Part shown: piece after piece, positions 41,333-51,420 of the stretch
How positions within the stretch are numbered: position 1 is the stretch's first letter
Layout: each line of letters starts with the position of its first letter
Assembly (NCBI RefSeq): GCF_003602095.1
Contig: NZ_RAHH01000007.1
Location: 1 to 64,000, forward strand
DNA: 64,000 nucleotides
Direction of reading: 5' to 3'
From: Rahnella woolbedingensis
GTDB taxonomy: Bacteria; Pseudomonadota; Gammaproteobacteria; Enterobacterales; Enterobacteriaceae
The notes under the pieces: generated by a model
Databases searched by the model: none
What the model was told of the DNA's origin: nothing
Seen by the model: the letters and a program-made list of their open reading frames with translations, nothing else
Position numbers and translations under genes: made by a program

Positions 41333-41414
41333 ATTTTTTTTCACCACACTAAATGGTCATTTATGCCTTAAGGGGGACTCATCACCCCTCAGGGTTGACT
41401 CTCAGACCGCAGTG

Positions 41415-42089
41415 TTAAATCTCGTCCGGCGAACGCAGATTTGTCACTGCAATACGCTCAGCACGTTTACGCTCTTTTTCAGACTGCATATTCGCGCGGT
41501 AAACACCCTGATCGCCAACAACCCATGACAATGGGCGACGTTCTTTGCCGATGGATTCCTGCAGCAGTAACAGGGCCTGCATATAGGCTTCCGGACGCGG
41601 CGGACATCCCGGGATGTACACATCGACAGGCAGGAATTTATCCACGCCCTGAACGACAGAATAAATATCGTACATACCGCCGGAATTCGCACAGGCACCC
41701 ATCGAAATGACCCATTTTGGTTCCAGCATCTGATCGTACAAACGCTGAATAACCGGAGCCATTTTGGTGAAGCAGGTTCCCGCTACCACCATAAAGTCAG
41801 CCTGACGTGGTGACGCACGTAAAACTTCTGCGCCAAAACGCGCAACGTCATGCACCGCAGTGAATGACGTCACCATTTCCACGTAACAGCATGAAAGGCC
41901 GAAGTTATACGGCCAAAGGGAATTTTTACGACCCCAGTTCACCATGCCATGCAGGGATTCCTGGAGATTTCCCATGAAGACGCTGCGTTTAACCTGTTCC
42001 TGAAGAGGATCGCCGACGACCTCCTGAGACTGCAGGGGGTAACGGTCGTTCTCACCGTCCGGGTCTACGCGGGTGAGCGTATAGTCCAT
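41415..42089 (-). CDS. nuoB: NADH:quinone oxidoreductase subunit B
   Basis: A 224-residue subunit holding cluster N2, the last iron-sulfur centre before quinone. The tandem cysteines in [10 protein letters not shown], Cys in VAGTCFTKM and CPPRPE are the four ligands. The C-terminal tail ends in [23 protein letters not shown] lies a few bases before the ATG. It follows nuoA by 22 bases. Confidence 0.97.
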   Translation of the reverse strand: MDYTLTRVDPDGENDRYPLQSQEVVGDPLQEQVKRSVFMGNLQESLHGMVNWGRKNSLWPYNFGLSCCYVEMVTSFTAVHDVARFGAEVLRASPRQADFMVVAGTCFTKMAPVIQRLYDQMLEPKWVISMGACANSGGMYDIYSVVQGVDKFLPVDVYIPGCPPRPEAYMQALLLLQESIGKERRPLSWVVGDQGVYRANMQSEKERKRAERIAVTNLRSPDEI

Positions 42090-42111
42090 CTTAATGCCTC
42101 TCTATGACTGC

Positions 42112-42555
42112 TTACTGAGGGTGACTGTTGGTATTAATAGCCGGGCTTGGTTTAACAGGTCCTTTCGAACGTGTTGGTGTCCAGTCGAGCGCGCCAATAC
42201 GCACCAGATAGAACAAACCAGCCAGCAGTACCAAAATGAAAATGGTGGCTTCAACAAATCCGGTCCAGCCGCTTTCGCGAATAGATGTTGACCATGCATA
42301 GAGATACAAGGCTTCAACGTCGAAAATGACGAAAAACATGGCGACCAGATAGAACTTGGCGGACAGACGTAGTCGGGCAGTGCCGACAGAGGCGATACCT
42401 GATTCAAAAGGCGTGTTTTTGTAACGCGCTCTGGCTCTCCCGCCGAGAAACGCGGCGCCCAGTAACATCAGGCAGCAAAGCCCCATTGCGACGATAAGAA
42501 AAACGGCGAACGCCCAGTGTTGAGCGATGACTTCAGTGGCTGTTGACATACTCAT
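42112..42555 (-). CDS. nuoA: NADH:quinone oxidoreductase subunit A
   Basis: The first gene of the operon, 147 residues. Three hydrophobic helices surround a conserved acidic loop ([42 protein letters not shown]), where Glu and Asp help couple quinone chemistry to proton movement. The tail ([19 protein letters not shown]) is poorly conserved. It is the most 5' gene, so all nuo expression should depend on the 0.7-kb region upstream. Confidence 0.96.
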   Translation of the reverse strand: MSMSTATEVIAQHWAFAVFLIVAMGLCCLMLLGAAFLGGRARARYKNTPFESGIASVGTARLRLSAKFYLVAMFFVIFDVEALYLYAWSTSIRESGWTGFVEATIFILVLLAGLFYLVRIGALDWTPTRSKGPVKPSPAINTNSHPQ

Positions 42556-43268
42556 TGCTTACTCATCAAAAGTGGCACTTTGGCATCTGCTCTGTAAGGT
42601 CGGCAGCTTGCGCACCACATCGATTCAAGGGAAGGATTAAAAACCACACAGTTCACGGCTCAACAAGGCATTAAGCCAGTGATTTGTTGTGGGCTTTTTA
42701 CCCTTTTCTATAACCTTTTGTCAACTTTGACAAAGGTATCTCCACATTAGTTTACATGCTTAGCATTTAATTAACATATCATGCGCCGGTACTTAAGCTA
42801 AATCGTGTCAGTAAAATACTGTGATAAAGCATGCGCCTGTGATGGGAGTTATGACATCTTTCGAACTTTCCTATTGTCGCAGGAATAGCCACCGCTTCCA
42901 CTCTCTTAATAGGGTTATTTTTTTGATCTGTGTCAGAGATCTGTCAATTTTGATAGATAAAAAGACACACTTTTAACAAGTTTTGTTGATTTTCAAAAAA
43001 TGACCAGCGATTTACGGAAAAATTTGATGCTTTTTTTTAACCTTGAAAAGTGCTGATTTTTTCGCCAGTTAGTCGCGAGATTGTGATTACGGAGTGCTGA
43101 GGGTAAGAGGTTTTATAAGGAACGGGAAACGATAAGAACAAAAAAGGCGAGCTTTACGGGAGATAGTAAACGGAAGCACCAAAAGTATAACTCTTGCACC
43201 TCAAAAGAGGTAGAAGACTTTACCCCCGCCCCGGTAATCGGAAGCGGAAGGTAAAGCTGGGGGAAATC
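42556..43268. promoter_or_regulatory. nuo operon upstream region, 713 bases between nuoA and lrhA
   Basis: No gene is seen. The region is AT-rich and must contain the nuo promoters and the lrhA 3' end, as lrhA is transcribed towards nuoA on the same strand. A near-consensus ArcA box lies at 42761-42775. A perfect inverted repeat, TTGTCAA-CT-TTGACAA, lies at 42718-42733 and includes a possible -35 TTGACA reading towards nuoA. At 43220-43256 CTTTACC and GGTAAAG arms could close a stem after lrhA, but no T run follows. E. coli has a similarly long nuo leader controlled by ArcA, NarL, Fis and IHF. Confidence 0.6.
42761..42775 (-). promoter_or_regulatory. ArcA box upstream of nuoA
   Basis: On the minus strand GTTAATTAAATGCTA matches the ArcA consensus GTTAATTAAATGTTA at 14 of 15 positions. 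ArcA-P represses aerobic respiratory genes, including nuo, under oxygen limitation in E. coli. The site is about 205 bases upstream of the nuoA start. Confidence 0.75.
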
Positions 43269-44213
43269 TTAGTTTTGGGAATCTGCCAGGAACTCCTGAT
43301 CATCATCCACTACAGGACGCGGACCATAAGAACTCAGCGAATAAGGATCATTCCCCTGCTCAACGGCATTGAAAATCGCCATGGCCAGTTCATTTTCACA
43401 ACGCGCATTTTTGTACAGCACATATTGCGTGTCAGGCAGCCTTGGTAAACCATCCTGTTCACCCAGAACACGTAACTCCGGACTCATCATTTCGATAGGT
43501 CGCGCAGTCACACCCAACCCGGCCCGCACCGCCGCACGAATGGCCGACAATGTAGAAGCCACATAGGCAATGCGCCACGGGATCCCCGCCTGATTAAGAT
43601 ACTCAGTCGCCATTAAACGATAAGGGCTGGGTTCATCAAGCACTACCAGTGGCACGCTGTCCCCGGAAGGATAAGCAAAATCCGCTGAACAGTACCAAAG
43701 CGTTGGCGAAGTACGCAGAACAATATGTGGATGGTCGGTATTGGTCATCGTGGTGATGGCCAAATCCACTTCTTCACTTTCAAGCATCGATAACATGAAA
43801 GGACTGCGTTTAACGCGGACATCAATCGACAACTTAGGATAGATAGATGTCACACGGCTGAGCAGGAAAGGTAAAATGGTGTCAGCGGTATCGTCTGACG
43901 CACCAATCGTTATCCCGCCCTGAACATTGCTGTACATCAAAGAGGTGCAGGCTTCATCATTGAAACGAAGGATTTTGCGTGCGTACCCCAATAACTGAAT
44001 ACCATGTTCGGTTAATAATTTATTACGTCCATGTCTGGCAAACAGTTCTTTTCCAACGAGTTGTTCTAGACGTTGCATTTGTTGGCTTACCGCCGACTGA
44101 GTACGACACACAGCAGCAGCAGCCGCAGCGAACGTATTTAAATCAGCAACAGCTACAAATGTCCTCAACAGGTCAAGGTCGAGATTGAGGATTGGACGAT
44201 TTGCAATTGTCAT
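43269..44213 (-). CDS. lrhA: LysR-type regulator LrhA/RovM/HexA
   Basis: A 314-residue LysR-type transcription factor. N-terminal helix-turn-helix about residues 12-70 ([51 protein letters not shown]), then a periplasmic-binding-like effector domain ([19 protein letters not shown] region). It is close to E. coli LrhA, called RovM in Yersinia and HexA/PecT in soft-rot bacteria and Photorhabdus. Known members repress flhDC motility and act on virulence, surface and secondary-metabolite genes. The tail ([16 protein letters not shown]) is variable. Position between nuo and alaA is the E. coli order. Confidence 0.95.
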   Translation of the reverse strand: MTIANRPILNLDLDLLRTFVAVADLNTFAAAAAAVCRTQSAVSQQMQRLEQLVGKELFARHGRNKLLTEHGIQLLGYARKILRFNDEACTSLMYSNVQGGITIGASDDTADTILPFLLSRVTSIYPKLSIDVRVKRSPFMLSMLESEEVDLAITTMTNTDHPHIVLRTSPTLWYCSADFAYPSGDSVPLVVLDEPSPYRLMATEYLNQAGIPWRIAYVASTLSAIRAAVRAGLGVTARPIEMMSPELRVLGEQDGLPRLPDTQYVLYKNARCENELAMAIFNAVEQGNDPYSLSSYGPRPVVDDDQEFLADSQN

Positions 44214-45199
44214 AGTTTTTCTTCACTTTATAGAATCTAATAACAAGCTACCCTGATGGTGCGTCAAAGTACCCGCAAGAAGCAGAATACCAGATATGAC
44301 GGATACTCACTCATTTGATAACCTAAATTGAGAAATATTTGTGCATAAAATTTTTCGTCATTCTAAGCATCCGGGCATAAACTTTGCGCACAACAAATCT
44401 ACCTAAAGGCTAAATGATTAGAGCATCTTAATTAATAGAGTCTGTCCCGATGAAGCCTGCCCTACCCCGCCTGCACGCGCCTTCTGTCTGCAAGCGTCGA
44501 AAATTCGTGCGACGCCACGCCATCAAAACATAAGCTAAATTAATTAATAAAAACGGCCAGTGAAAATATAATTCAACAAATTCATCGAGTCACGCCAATA
44601 ACTGATTTATCCCCTGCAGGATAGTTAATGTAAGGTTAAGATTTTTCTCGTTTCTTGAAAATTTGTTTATGCTGAGGAATTAAATTATATGCTTCTAAAG
44701 CATTTATAGACTTTAAAGAAATAGGATTCGGATTTCATTTAGTACATGATCATCTAACCAGCATTAATTATTAAACATTAACGAAATAAAACTAATTATT
44801 GTTAAGAACTGTTATCAATAAAACGATTCTGCCCGATTTTTTTTCAGAATTTGTCGAGCTTTGGTAAGTTTTCATGATGTTCTGTTCAAAATTTGCACGC
44901 AGGAAATTGCCTAGCCGGGGTAAAGGGGTCAGCAAAAACAGTGAATTTATTGGTCATAAAGCGTACTTTTACAAAATATAAAAACACAAAATACGAGATA
45001 TGAAGAATTAAACACTATTCAGTGATTCGATTACTTTGTTAAAAACCCACCTCAGCTGACTTTATTGCTGTTTTTCACCAAAACGGTGCATAGCCCTTCT
45101 CATGCCCTCTGTCGGGGAGTAAATTGTGCCATTCGCACTGCTCTGCGGCCGCTCGTCGCCAGGGAAGAACAGGCTTTACTGCAAAAGGCTCTCATTTAC
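44214..45199. other. Long intergenic region between lrhA and alaA
   Basis: Almost 1 kb of AT-rich DNA that holds the divergent lrhA and alaA promoters. E. coli also has a long gap here and a long lrhA leader. A short GC-rich stretch at 44455-44520 contains a GCGTCG/CGACGC stem. I see no convincing gene; a long in-frame extension before alaA (from 45065) is not conserved with the E. coli protein and lacks a ribosome site. A small RNA cannot be ruled out but is not supported. Confidence 0.5.
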
Positions 45200-46414
45200 A
45201 TGTCCCCGATTGAAAAATCCCACAAACTGGACAACGTCTGTTATGACATTCGCGGCCCGGTGCTTAAAGAAGCAAAACGCCTTGAAGAAGAAGGCAATAA
45301 AGTTCTTAAACTGAACATCGGCAACCCCGCGCCATTCGGATTTGAAGCACCGGACGAAATTCTGGTCGACGTCATCCGTAACCTGCCTACGGCGCAGGGC
45401 TACTGTGATTCCAAGGGTCTGTTTTCTGCACGCAAAGCGATCATGCAGCATTATCAGGCACGCGACATGCGGGACATCACGGTTGAAGATATCTATATCG
45501 GCAACGGAGTTTCTGAGCTGATCGTTCAGTCTATGCAGGCATTACTGAACACGGGTGATGAAATGCTGGTGCCAGCACCGGATTATCCGTTGTGGACAGC
45601 GGCTGTTTCACTTTCCGGCGGTAATGCGGTGCATTACCTGTGTGACGAAGGTGCAGACTGGTTCCCGGACATCGCCGATATTCGTGACAAAATCACCCCA
45701 CGCACCCGTGGCATTGTGATCATTAACCCGAACAACCCGACGGGTGCGGTCTACAGCAAAGAATTGCTGATGCAGATTGTGGACATCGCCCGCGAACACA
45801 ACCTGATCATCTTCGCTGACGAAATTTACGACAAAATACTGTATGACGAAGCCCAGCATATCTCTATCGCTTCACTGGCACCGGATCTGCTGACCGTCAC
45901 TTTTAACGGTTTGTCGAAAACTTACCGCGTTGCCGGTTTCCGTCAGGGCTGGATGGTTCTGAACGGGCCGAAGAAACATGCGAAAGGCTATATCGAAGGT
46001 CTGGAAATGCTGGCCTCGATGCGTCTGTGTGCCAACGTGCCGATGCAACATGCCATTCAGACCGCGTTGGGCGGATACCAGAGCATCAGCGAGTTTATTC
46101 AGCCGGGCGGACGTCTGGTTGAGCAGCGTGACCGCGCATGGGAACTGATCAATCAAATCCCTGGGGTATCCTGCGTGAAACCGAAAGGCGCGCTGTATAT
46201 GTTCCCGCGCATTGATGCCAAGCGTTTTAACATCCATGACGACCAAAAAATGGTGCTCGACCTGCTGTTACAGCAAAAGGTTCTGCTGGTTCAGGGCTCG
46301 GCATTTAACTGGCCGTATCCGGATCACGTCCGCATCGTCACGCTGCCACGCGTAGACGAACTGGAAATGGCCGTTAACAAACTCGGCCGCTTCCTCGAGA
46401 CCTACCGCCAGTAA
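45200..46414 (+). CDS. alaA: Glutamate-pyruvate aminotransferase AlaA
   Basis: Makes alanine from pyruvate and glutamate (PLP-dependent, cytosolic). The 404-residue protein is nearly the E. coli sequence. Class I aminotransferase marks: [15 protein letters not shown], the Tyr/Asn region [27 protein letters not shown], and the PLP Lys in [19 protein letters not shown]; the C-terminal Arg is in [15 protein letters not shown]. The start [12 protein letters not shown] at 45200 equals the E. coli start. A terminator follows 6 bases after the stop. Confidence 0.97.
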   Translation: MSPIEKSHKLDNVCYDIRGPVLKEAKRLEEEGNKVLKLNIGNPAPFGFEAPDEILVDVIRNLPTAQGYCDSKGLFSARKAIMQHYQARDMRDITVEDIYIGNGVSELIVQSMQALLNTGDEMLVPAPDYPLWTAAVSLSGGNAVHYLCDEGADWFPDIADIRDKITPRTRGIVIINPNNPTGAVYSKELLMQIVDIAREHNLIIFADEIYDKILYDEAQHISIASLAPDLLTVTFNGLSKTYRVAGFRQGWMVLNGPKKHAKGYIEGLEMLASMRLCANVPMQHAIQTALGGYQSISEFIQPGGRLVEQRDRAWELINQIPGVSCVKPKGALYMFPRIDAKRFNIHDDQKMVLDLLLQQKVLLVQGSAFNWPYPDHVRIVTLPRVDELEMAVNKLGRFLETYRQ

Positions 46415-46420
46415 TCTTCA

Positions 46421-46449
46421 GGGCGCAGCATCAACGGCTGCGCCCTTTT
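46421..46449 (+). terminator. Rho-independent terminator after alaA
   Basis: GGGCGCAG pairs with CTGCGCCC around a 9-base loop, followed by TTTT and a pyrimidine-rich run. Confidence 0.9.
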
Positions 46450-46524
46450 CTCTTTCGCCTATTTACATCACTGCCCCGCACTGCTCACAATGGACGCTCA
46501 TTCACCGTTGTTATTGAGAGTGCT

Positions 46525-47124
46525 ATGAATCAGAGTCATTTTTTCGCCCATCTTTCCCGCCTCAAACTGATCAGCCGCTGGCCGCTGATGCGCAATGTCC
46601 GTACAGAGAATGTCTCTGAGCACAGCCTGCAGGTTGCCTTTGTGGCACATGCGTTAGCCGTGATTAAGAACCGTAAATTTAACGGCAATCTGAGTGCTGA
46701 ACGCGTTGCCCTGCTCGCGATGTACCACGACGCCAGTGAAGTGCTGACCGGTGATATGCCGACGCCTATCAAGTATTACAATCCGCAAATTGCTCATGAA
46801 TACAAAAAGATCGAGAAAATTGCTCAGCAAAAACTGATTGAAATGCTGCCGAAGGAATTGCAGGAAGATTTCCGCCCGCTGATCGACGAGCATTATTACA
46901 CTGATGAGGAAAAGCTGACGGTCAAACAGGCGGATGCGCTTTGCGCCTACCTGAAATGCCTGGAAGAATTGTCCGCAGGGAATAATGAATTCACGCTGGC
47001 AAAAGCCCGCATCGAGAAGACACTGGCAGACAGACAAAGTCCGGAAATGGACTATTTTATGCAAGTCTTTGTTCCGAGCTTCAGCCTGTCACTGGATGAA
47101 ATCAGCCTCGATTCCCCGCTCTGA
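46525..47124 (+). CDS. yfbR: 5'-deoxynucleotidase YfbR
   Basis: A 199-residue HD-domain phosphohydrolase, which in E. coli removes phosphate from deoxynucleoside 5'-monophosphates (important for dCMP to deoxycytidine in thymidine synthesis without dcd). Metal ligands are visible: His33 in [15 protein letters not shown], His68-Asp69 in [21 protein letters not shown], and the later Asp in [21 protein letters not shown] lies 5 bases before the ATG. The stop TGA is directly followed by the reverse complement of the yfbS stop. Confidence 0.95.
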   Translation: MNQSHFFAHLSRLKLISRWPLMRNVRTENVSEHSLQVAFVAHALAVIKNRKFNGNLSAERVALLAMYHDASEVLTGDMPTPIKYYNPQIAHEYKKIEKIAQQKLIEMLPKELQEDFRPLIDEHYYTDEEKLTVKQADALCAYLKCLEELSAGNNEFTLAKARIEKTLADRQSPEMDYFMQVFVPSFSLSLDEISLDSPL

Positions 47125-48957
47125 TCAGAACGGGAAAAGTACCGGCACCAGAAAAACGCTGACGACCATCACCAGCAATGTGAACGGGACACCGATGCGG
47201 ATAAAGTCGCCGAATTTATAGTTACCCGGCACCATCACCAGCGTGTTCACCGGTGACGACACCGGTGTCATGAAGGCAGCAGACGCGGCAATCGCGATGA
47301 TCATGGTGAACGGGTAAGGTGAAACGCCCATCTGATGCGCCGCTGCAATAGCAATCGGCGCCATCAGCACCGCAGTGGCCGTATTAGAAATAAACAGCCC
47401 GATGCCCGCGCAGAGAATGAATAAACTCAGCAGCATCATATATGGACCGTGACCGCCGCTGACCTCCATTAGCCCCTTCACAATCAGTGCCACACCGCCT
47501 GTTTTTTGCAATGCCAGCGCAAACGGCATCATCCCGATAATCAGCAACAGGCTTGGCCAGTGAATGGCTTTGTATGCGCCTTCCATCGTGATGCAGCGAA
47601 ATTTCCCCATCAGGATACAGGCGATAATGGCAGCAATAGCATTGGGCACGTCGTCAGTGAGCATCAGCGCTACCATCAGCGCCAGACAAAACAGCGCATG
47701 CGGAGCCTGGCTCAGCGCAGGCGCAACTTCGTCCACTTCGGCGGGAAGATTCAGCACGATGAAATCATGCATCTGTTGCTGAAGCTGGCGAATAAGTTTC
47801 CAGTCGCCAATCACCAGCAACATATCACCGAGCTGTAATTCTTCATCCACCAGTCTGCCTTCGAGCGCTTGACCCTGACGGCGGATGCCCACCACGTTCA
47901 GACCGTAGGCTGAGCGGAATGCCACATCACGCAAAGTCTTACCCAGTAATTCAGAATCAGGGATTAATGACACTTCGGCCATACCGACGTCACGTGACTG
48001 ATCAGAGAAGTATTCCCCGCGCAATACCATCGGCTCCAGCATTTCATCGGTACAAAACTGCCGGAATGTTATGCCAGAATCAGACATATCGAGCAGTAAA
48101 ACGTCGCGGGCAAAGAGTTCGGTATTCCCCGTGGCGCTGACCATCACACGGCGAAACTTACGCCAGCGCTCGATACCCACCACATTTGCGCCATAACGCG
48201 AGCGAAGGTGTAAATCATCGAGTGTTCGTCCGACCAGCGGAGAGCCGGGGCGCACAGTCACCCTCCGCGCCCGACCGGTCAGGCGATAGTCGCGGATCAA
48301 ATCGCGAAAAGTCCGCCGTTTCCAGCGCTGTTTATCCTGTAACGCATTATCGGATGAGAGCCAGCGACGGGCGATCAGCATGTAGCCGACGCCCATGATC
48401 AACACGACCAGCCCGACCGGTGTGACGCCGAAGAAACCAAAACCATCGAATCCTTCACGCAACAGCTCACTGTTGACCACCATATTGGGCGGTGTCGCCA
48501 CCAGCGTCATCATGCCGCTGATCAAACCGGCAAAACTCAGTGGCATCATCAGGCGGGCGGGAGAGGTTTTCATGCGGGCAGAAACGCTGATGACAACAGG
48601 AATGAAAATCGCGACCACGCCGGTGGAACTCATGAAAGCTCCGAGACCGGCCACCGTGAGCATCAGCAAAACCAGCATGCGAGTTTCGCTGTTACCGGCG
48701 ACTTTCATCAGCCAGTCACCGACCTGATAGGCCACGCCGGTTCTCACCAGACCGTGTCCGACGACAAACAGGGCGGCAATCAGAATCACGTTGGGATCAC
48801 TGAATCCGGCCAGTGCTTCATTGATGTTCAGCGTGCCGCTCAGGACGAAAGCGATGATCACCAGCAACGCCACGATATCCATTCGCAAGGTATTACGTGC
48901 GAACAACACCATAGCAATAACGAGTAACGTGACTACCCAAAGTAATTCACCGGTCAA
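47125..48957 (-). CDS. yfbS: SLC13/DASS-type transporter with two RCK-C domains, YfbS
   Basis: A 610-residue inner-membrane protein. Two sets of membrane helices of the divalent anion:sodium symporter family ([77 protein letters not shown]) enclose two cytoplasmic RCK-C (TrkA-C) domains at about residues 210-390. The substrate is unknown. The start is a TTG at 48957 with GGAG 6 bases before it, and the length equals E. coli YfbS. It is convergent with yfbR without any spacer, the two stops forming TGATCA. Confidence 0.92.
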   Translation of the reverse strand: MTGELLWVVTLLVIAMVLFARNTLRMDIVALLVIIAFVLSGTLNINEALAGFSDPNVILIAALFVVGHGLVRTGVAYQVGDWLMKVAGNSETRMLVLLMLTVAGLGAFMSSTGVVAIFIPVVISVSARMKTSPARLMMPLSFAGLISGMMTLVATPPNMVVNSELLREGFDGFGFFGVTPVGLVVLIMGVGYMLIARRWLSSDNALQDKQRWKRRTFRDLIRDYRLTGRARRVTVRPGSPLVGRTLDDLHLRSRYGANVVGIERWRKFRRVMVSATGNTELFARDVLLLDMSDSGITFRQFCTDEMLEPMVLRGEYFSDQSRDVGMAEVSLIPDSELLGKTLRDVAFRSAYGLNVVGIRRQGQALEGRLVDEELQLGDMLLVIGDWKLIRQLQQQMHDFIVLNLPAEVDEVAPALSQAPHALFCLALMVALMLTDDVPNAIAAIIACILMGKFRCITMEGAYKAIHWPSLLLIIGMMPFALALQKTGGVALIVKGLMEVSGGHGPYMMLLSLFILCAGIGLFISNTATAVLMAPIAIAAAHQMGVSPYPFTMIIAIAASAAFMTPVSSPVNTLVMVPGNYKFGDFIRIGVPFTLLVMVVSVFLVPVLFPF

Positions 48958-49011
48958 AACACACTCCGTTTGCGTTGAGATTGCGAGGCTGGACGGGTAT
49001 CAGAATGGCAT

Positions 49012-49035
49012 AAAAAAACCTCGCACAGGCGAGGT
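49012..49035 (-). terminator. Rho-independent terminator after yfbT
   Basis: On the minus strand ACCTCGC pairs with GCGAGGT around a 4-base loop and is followed by seven T, between yfbT and yfbS. Confidence 0.93.
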
Positions 49036-49073
49036 CTATATCAATGAATCTGTATTTTTAATCAGCAACAGAA

Positions 49074-49727
49074 TTAGCGCAGGCTGACTTTTACACCTTC
49101 ACCGGAACTGCTGACCAGCAAAATTTCCAGCGTCGACAGGTCGAAATCCACGTTTTCAATTCCCGGTGTGTCATCAGGTGCGTTAACAGCAATGACTTTG
49201 CAGCCCGCTGCCAGACCGGCCATCACACCCGCTGCGGCGTCTTCAACAACGACACAATCTTCCGGCGCCAGACCTAAACGTTCAGCGCCAAGTAAATAGG
49301 CATCAGGTTGCGGTTTACCGTGTTTCACCTGCTCCGCAGTAATAAACACTTCAGGCTCAGGCAGATGCGCCGCTTTATGGCGGGCGCTGGCGACAGGCAT
49401 TGAACCTGAAGTCACAATCGCCCAGGGGATGTTCTGACGATTGAGTTCGCTTAACAGCAAATGCGCGCCGGGAAGTGCGGTCACACCTTCGGTGTCCGTC
49501 GCTTCGATTTGTTCCAGCTTAAGAAACTCCTTCTGAATCGTTTCTTCGCTCTCGCCCTCCATGAAATGACGTAAGGAAGTAATCGCCTGTTTGCCGTGAA
49601 TGAACGCCAGAACATCCTGAGGATTAACTCCCCAACTGAGCGCCCAGTTAATCCATGAACGCTCAACTGCCGGTAATGAATCCACTAACGTCCCATCAAG
49701 GTCGAACAAGAAACCTTTGCACTCCAC
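49074..49727 (-). CDS. hxpA: Hexitol/sugar phosphatase YfbT, HAD family
   Basis: A HAD-superfamily phosphatase of 217 residues that dephosphorylates sugar and polyol phosphates in E. coli. Motif I is FLFDLDGTLVDS (two Asp), motif II is VTSGS, motif III Lys is in VKHGKPQPDAYLLGAE, and motif IV is CVVVEDAAAGVMAG. The cap domain is of the C1 type. The start is placed at a GTG (49727) because AAGGGGA lies 8 bases upstream, whereas the TTG at 49733 is too close to it. It follows yfbU by about 27 bases and probably shares its message. Confidence 0.93.
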   Translation of the reverse strand: MECKGFLFDLDGTLVDSLPAVERSWINWALSWGVNPQDVLAFIHGKQAITSLRHFMEGESEETIQKEFLKLEQIEATDTEGVTALPGAHLLLSELNRQNIPWAIVTSGSMPVASARHKAAHLPEPEVFITAEQVKHGKPQPDAYLLGAERLGLAPEDCVVVEDAAAGVMAGLAAGCKVIAVNAPDDTPGIENVDFDLSTLEILLVSSSGEGVKVSLR

Positions 49728-49754
49728 AGGCAATTCCCCTTTGGTTATTTCACA

Positions 49755-50249
49755 TCAAGCATTAATAATTTGCGCGATCTCTACCGCACTCAGATGGTAC
49801 TGACGCGGGCACGATTGCCACACCGCCAGCATACGCTGGTATTTATCCCACATTTTGGTCTGTGAGTTAAAGCCATGCGTGCCAGCATCGAAGTCAGTGT
49901 AACGTCCTTCGGTGTTCACCATAAAGCGAACATAGCTTAAATAACGGGATTCAGTGGCGGCATCGAAACCCAGGAAATCGATACGACGGCGATCCAAATC
50001 CTGCGTGTCTTTCAGATTGCCCCACGACACCTGCATGGCATGGTGCATTTCCATAATATTAATCACTGTGCGACAGGTTTCTTCCGGCAATTCGCCGAAA
50101 TCTCTGTCCAGCTCGCGCATTTGCAAACCAAAACCGCGTTCAATTACCGTCTGTAACCGGCGATAACGTTCTGCGTTATCGGGATCCAGCATGGTCATCA
50201 TTTTGTATTGATTCGACAAAATCAGGCGTTGAGCGTTAGTCATTTCCAT
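49755..50249 (-). CDS. yfbU: YfbU family protein
   Basis: A conserved 164-residue protein of the YfbU family, same length as in E. coli. No enzymatic motif is recognised. The sequence is helix-rich and acidic/basic mixed ([42 protein letters not shown]), with a conserved C-terminal part ([22 protein letters not shown]). A role in cell death after toxin over-expression has been suggested for the E. coli gene, but the function is unclear. The start at 50249 equals the E. coli one; an upstream in-frame start would add 14 residues. Confidence 0.93.
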   Translation of the reverse strand: MEMTNAQRLILSNQYKMMTMLDPDNAERYRRLQTVIERGFGLQMRELDRDFGELPEETCRTVINIMEMHHAMQVSWGNLKDTQDLDRRRIDFLGFDAATESRYLSYVRFMVNTEGRYTDFDAGTHGFNSQTKMWDKYQRMLAVWQSCPRQYHLSAVEIAQIINA

Positions 50250-50360
50250 CGTGAAAATCCTCATGTCTGCATTATGAGCAAAGCATGGCATAGCGCAAAG
50301 TTATGCGAAATCGCAAGCACACCATTCTTTGATTTGAATCGGGATCTCATCTGAAATAAT

Positions 50361-50385
50361 CACCGGAGGAGACTTTCCTCCGGTG
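50361..50385 (-). terminator. Stem-loop between yfbV and yfbU
   Basis: A 10-bp perfect stem CACCGGAGGA/TCCTCCGGTG with a 5-base loop, 60 bases after the yfbV stop. On the minus strand ATTATTT follows, a weak T run, so termination is plausible but not certain. Confidence 0.65.
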
Positions 50386-50444
50386 TCATGCAACTCATGA
50401 AAGACTATAGATGATGGCTGACAGGGTCAGTGAGGAAATCAGGC

Positions 50445-50900
50445 TTACAGATCGTCTAAAAATGTTTTATCGAGTTGCTTGAACGCGCGTTTTAACACGT
50501 CAGCTAAAGACTGATAGGTCGGGGTTCCTTCAATCGGTGCCAGCGCCTGCCCTGCTTCAGCCAGTTTATTGCGCACGTCATGGAACCAGCCGAGTAAACC
50601 TGGCGGCAACGGCGTCACCGAACGGCGACCGAGCCACCATAATCCCTGCATTGGCAAACTACAGGCAAAAATCGCCGTGGCCACCGCCAGCCCGAGCTGT
50701 CCACCGAGGGCGATTTGCCACGTCAGGGTGAAGACGGCTATTGGCGGCATAATACGCACAGCAAAACGGGTGGCCGTGGAGATGCGATTCTCTGGAAACA
50801 TCGGAGCCAGGCGCTTATCAGACGGCCATGTCTTCATGTAGTGCTGTCCGCGCTGGAAGATCTGGAACCAGCTTACGGAGCCTGTTGGCTTACTCGTCAT
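50445..50900 (-). CDS. yfbV: UPF0208 inner membrane protein YfbV
   Basis: A 151-residue protein with two hydrophobic segments ([40 protein letters not shown]) and a conserved polar C-terminal domain ending [12 protein letters not shown]. In E. coli YfbV, with the tidL site, was reported to insulate the Ter macrodomain of the chromosome. The gene diverges from ackA across 520 bases. Confidence 0.93.
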   Translation of the reverse strand: MTSKPTGSVSWFQIFQRGQHYMKTWPSDKRLAPMFPENRISTATRFAVRIMPPIAVFTLTWQIALGGQLGLAVATAIFACSLPMQGLWWLGRRSVTPLPPGLLGWFHDVRNKLAEAGQALAPIEGTPTYQSLADVLKRAFKQLDKTFLDDL

Positions 50901-51420
50901 ATTTGCACCTCAACTTCATGCATAAAATTTAAAAAATAGTTGTAAAACATAAACTGGAGTTTACCACGATAAAATATATTTTGTTTTTACAGACACTGTC
51001 GGTATTCTATCGCAGCCTCGCAACCCTTTCAGGTAACGGCATCACAATAAAGTTGGGGTGCAAACGGTAAATTGCAATGTTTGCTCCCTATATTAAGCAT
51101 AGTGCCTTGCTCAGGGTGATTTTGTAATTAGTTATTGTATTTTTTGTTAGTGTTTTTACTGATTAGTAACATCCTGAAGACGCATAACCGGGACACTTTG
51201 TGCCCGTGCACAGATTATTTCTCTGTTATCAGAGGGCTTCGAAAAACAGAGCCCGGCGATTCTCCAGCTTTTTCATCGTCATGCCGGTTTTGGCTCTCCG
51301 GCATGATGTTAATCATAATTGTCACCGCCATTATGCGCTACGCTTGATGTCAGATTGACGATTTATTAACCACGTGTATTGTTTTTCTTAAACAGCACCA
51401 ACAAATAAATAGGTACTTCC
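50901..51420. promoter_or_regulatory. ackA/yfbV divergent region with two hairpins
   Basis: No gene is seen in these 520 bases. They hold the divergent yfbV and ackA promoters. A strong inverted repeat, TCATGCCGG (51279-51287) and CCGGCATGA (51298-51306), lies about 115 bases before ackA, in what may be the leader. A second one, CGGGACAC-TTT-GTGCCCG with a mismatch, lies near 51188-51206. Neither is followed by a T run. I see no consensus FNR or ArcA site, although E. coli ackA is FNR/ArcA influenced. Confidence 0.5.

Noticed and set aside
42921-43000. Possible FNR sites (TTGAT....ATCAA) in the nuo upstream region
   Set aside because: The half sites TTGAT occur but no second half at the correct spacing matches.
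45065-45199. 45-codon extension upstream of alaA
   Set aside because: No ribosome site and no match to E. coli AlaA; the conserved protein begins at [12 protein letters not shown].
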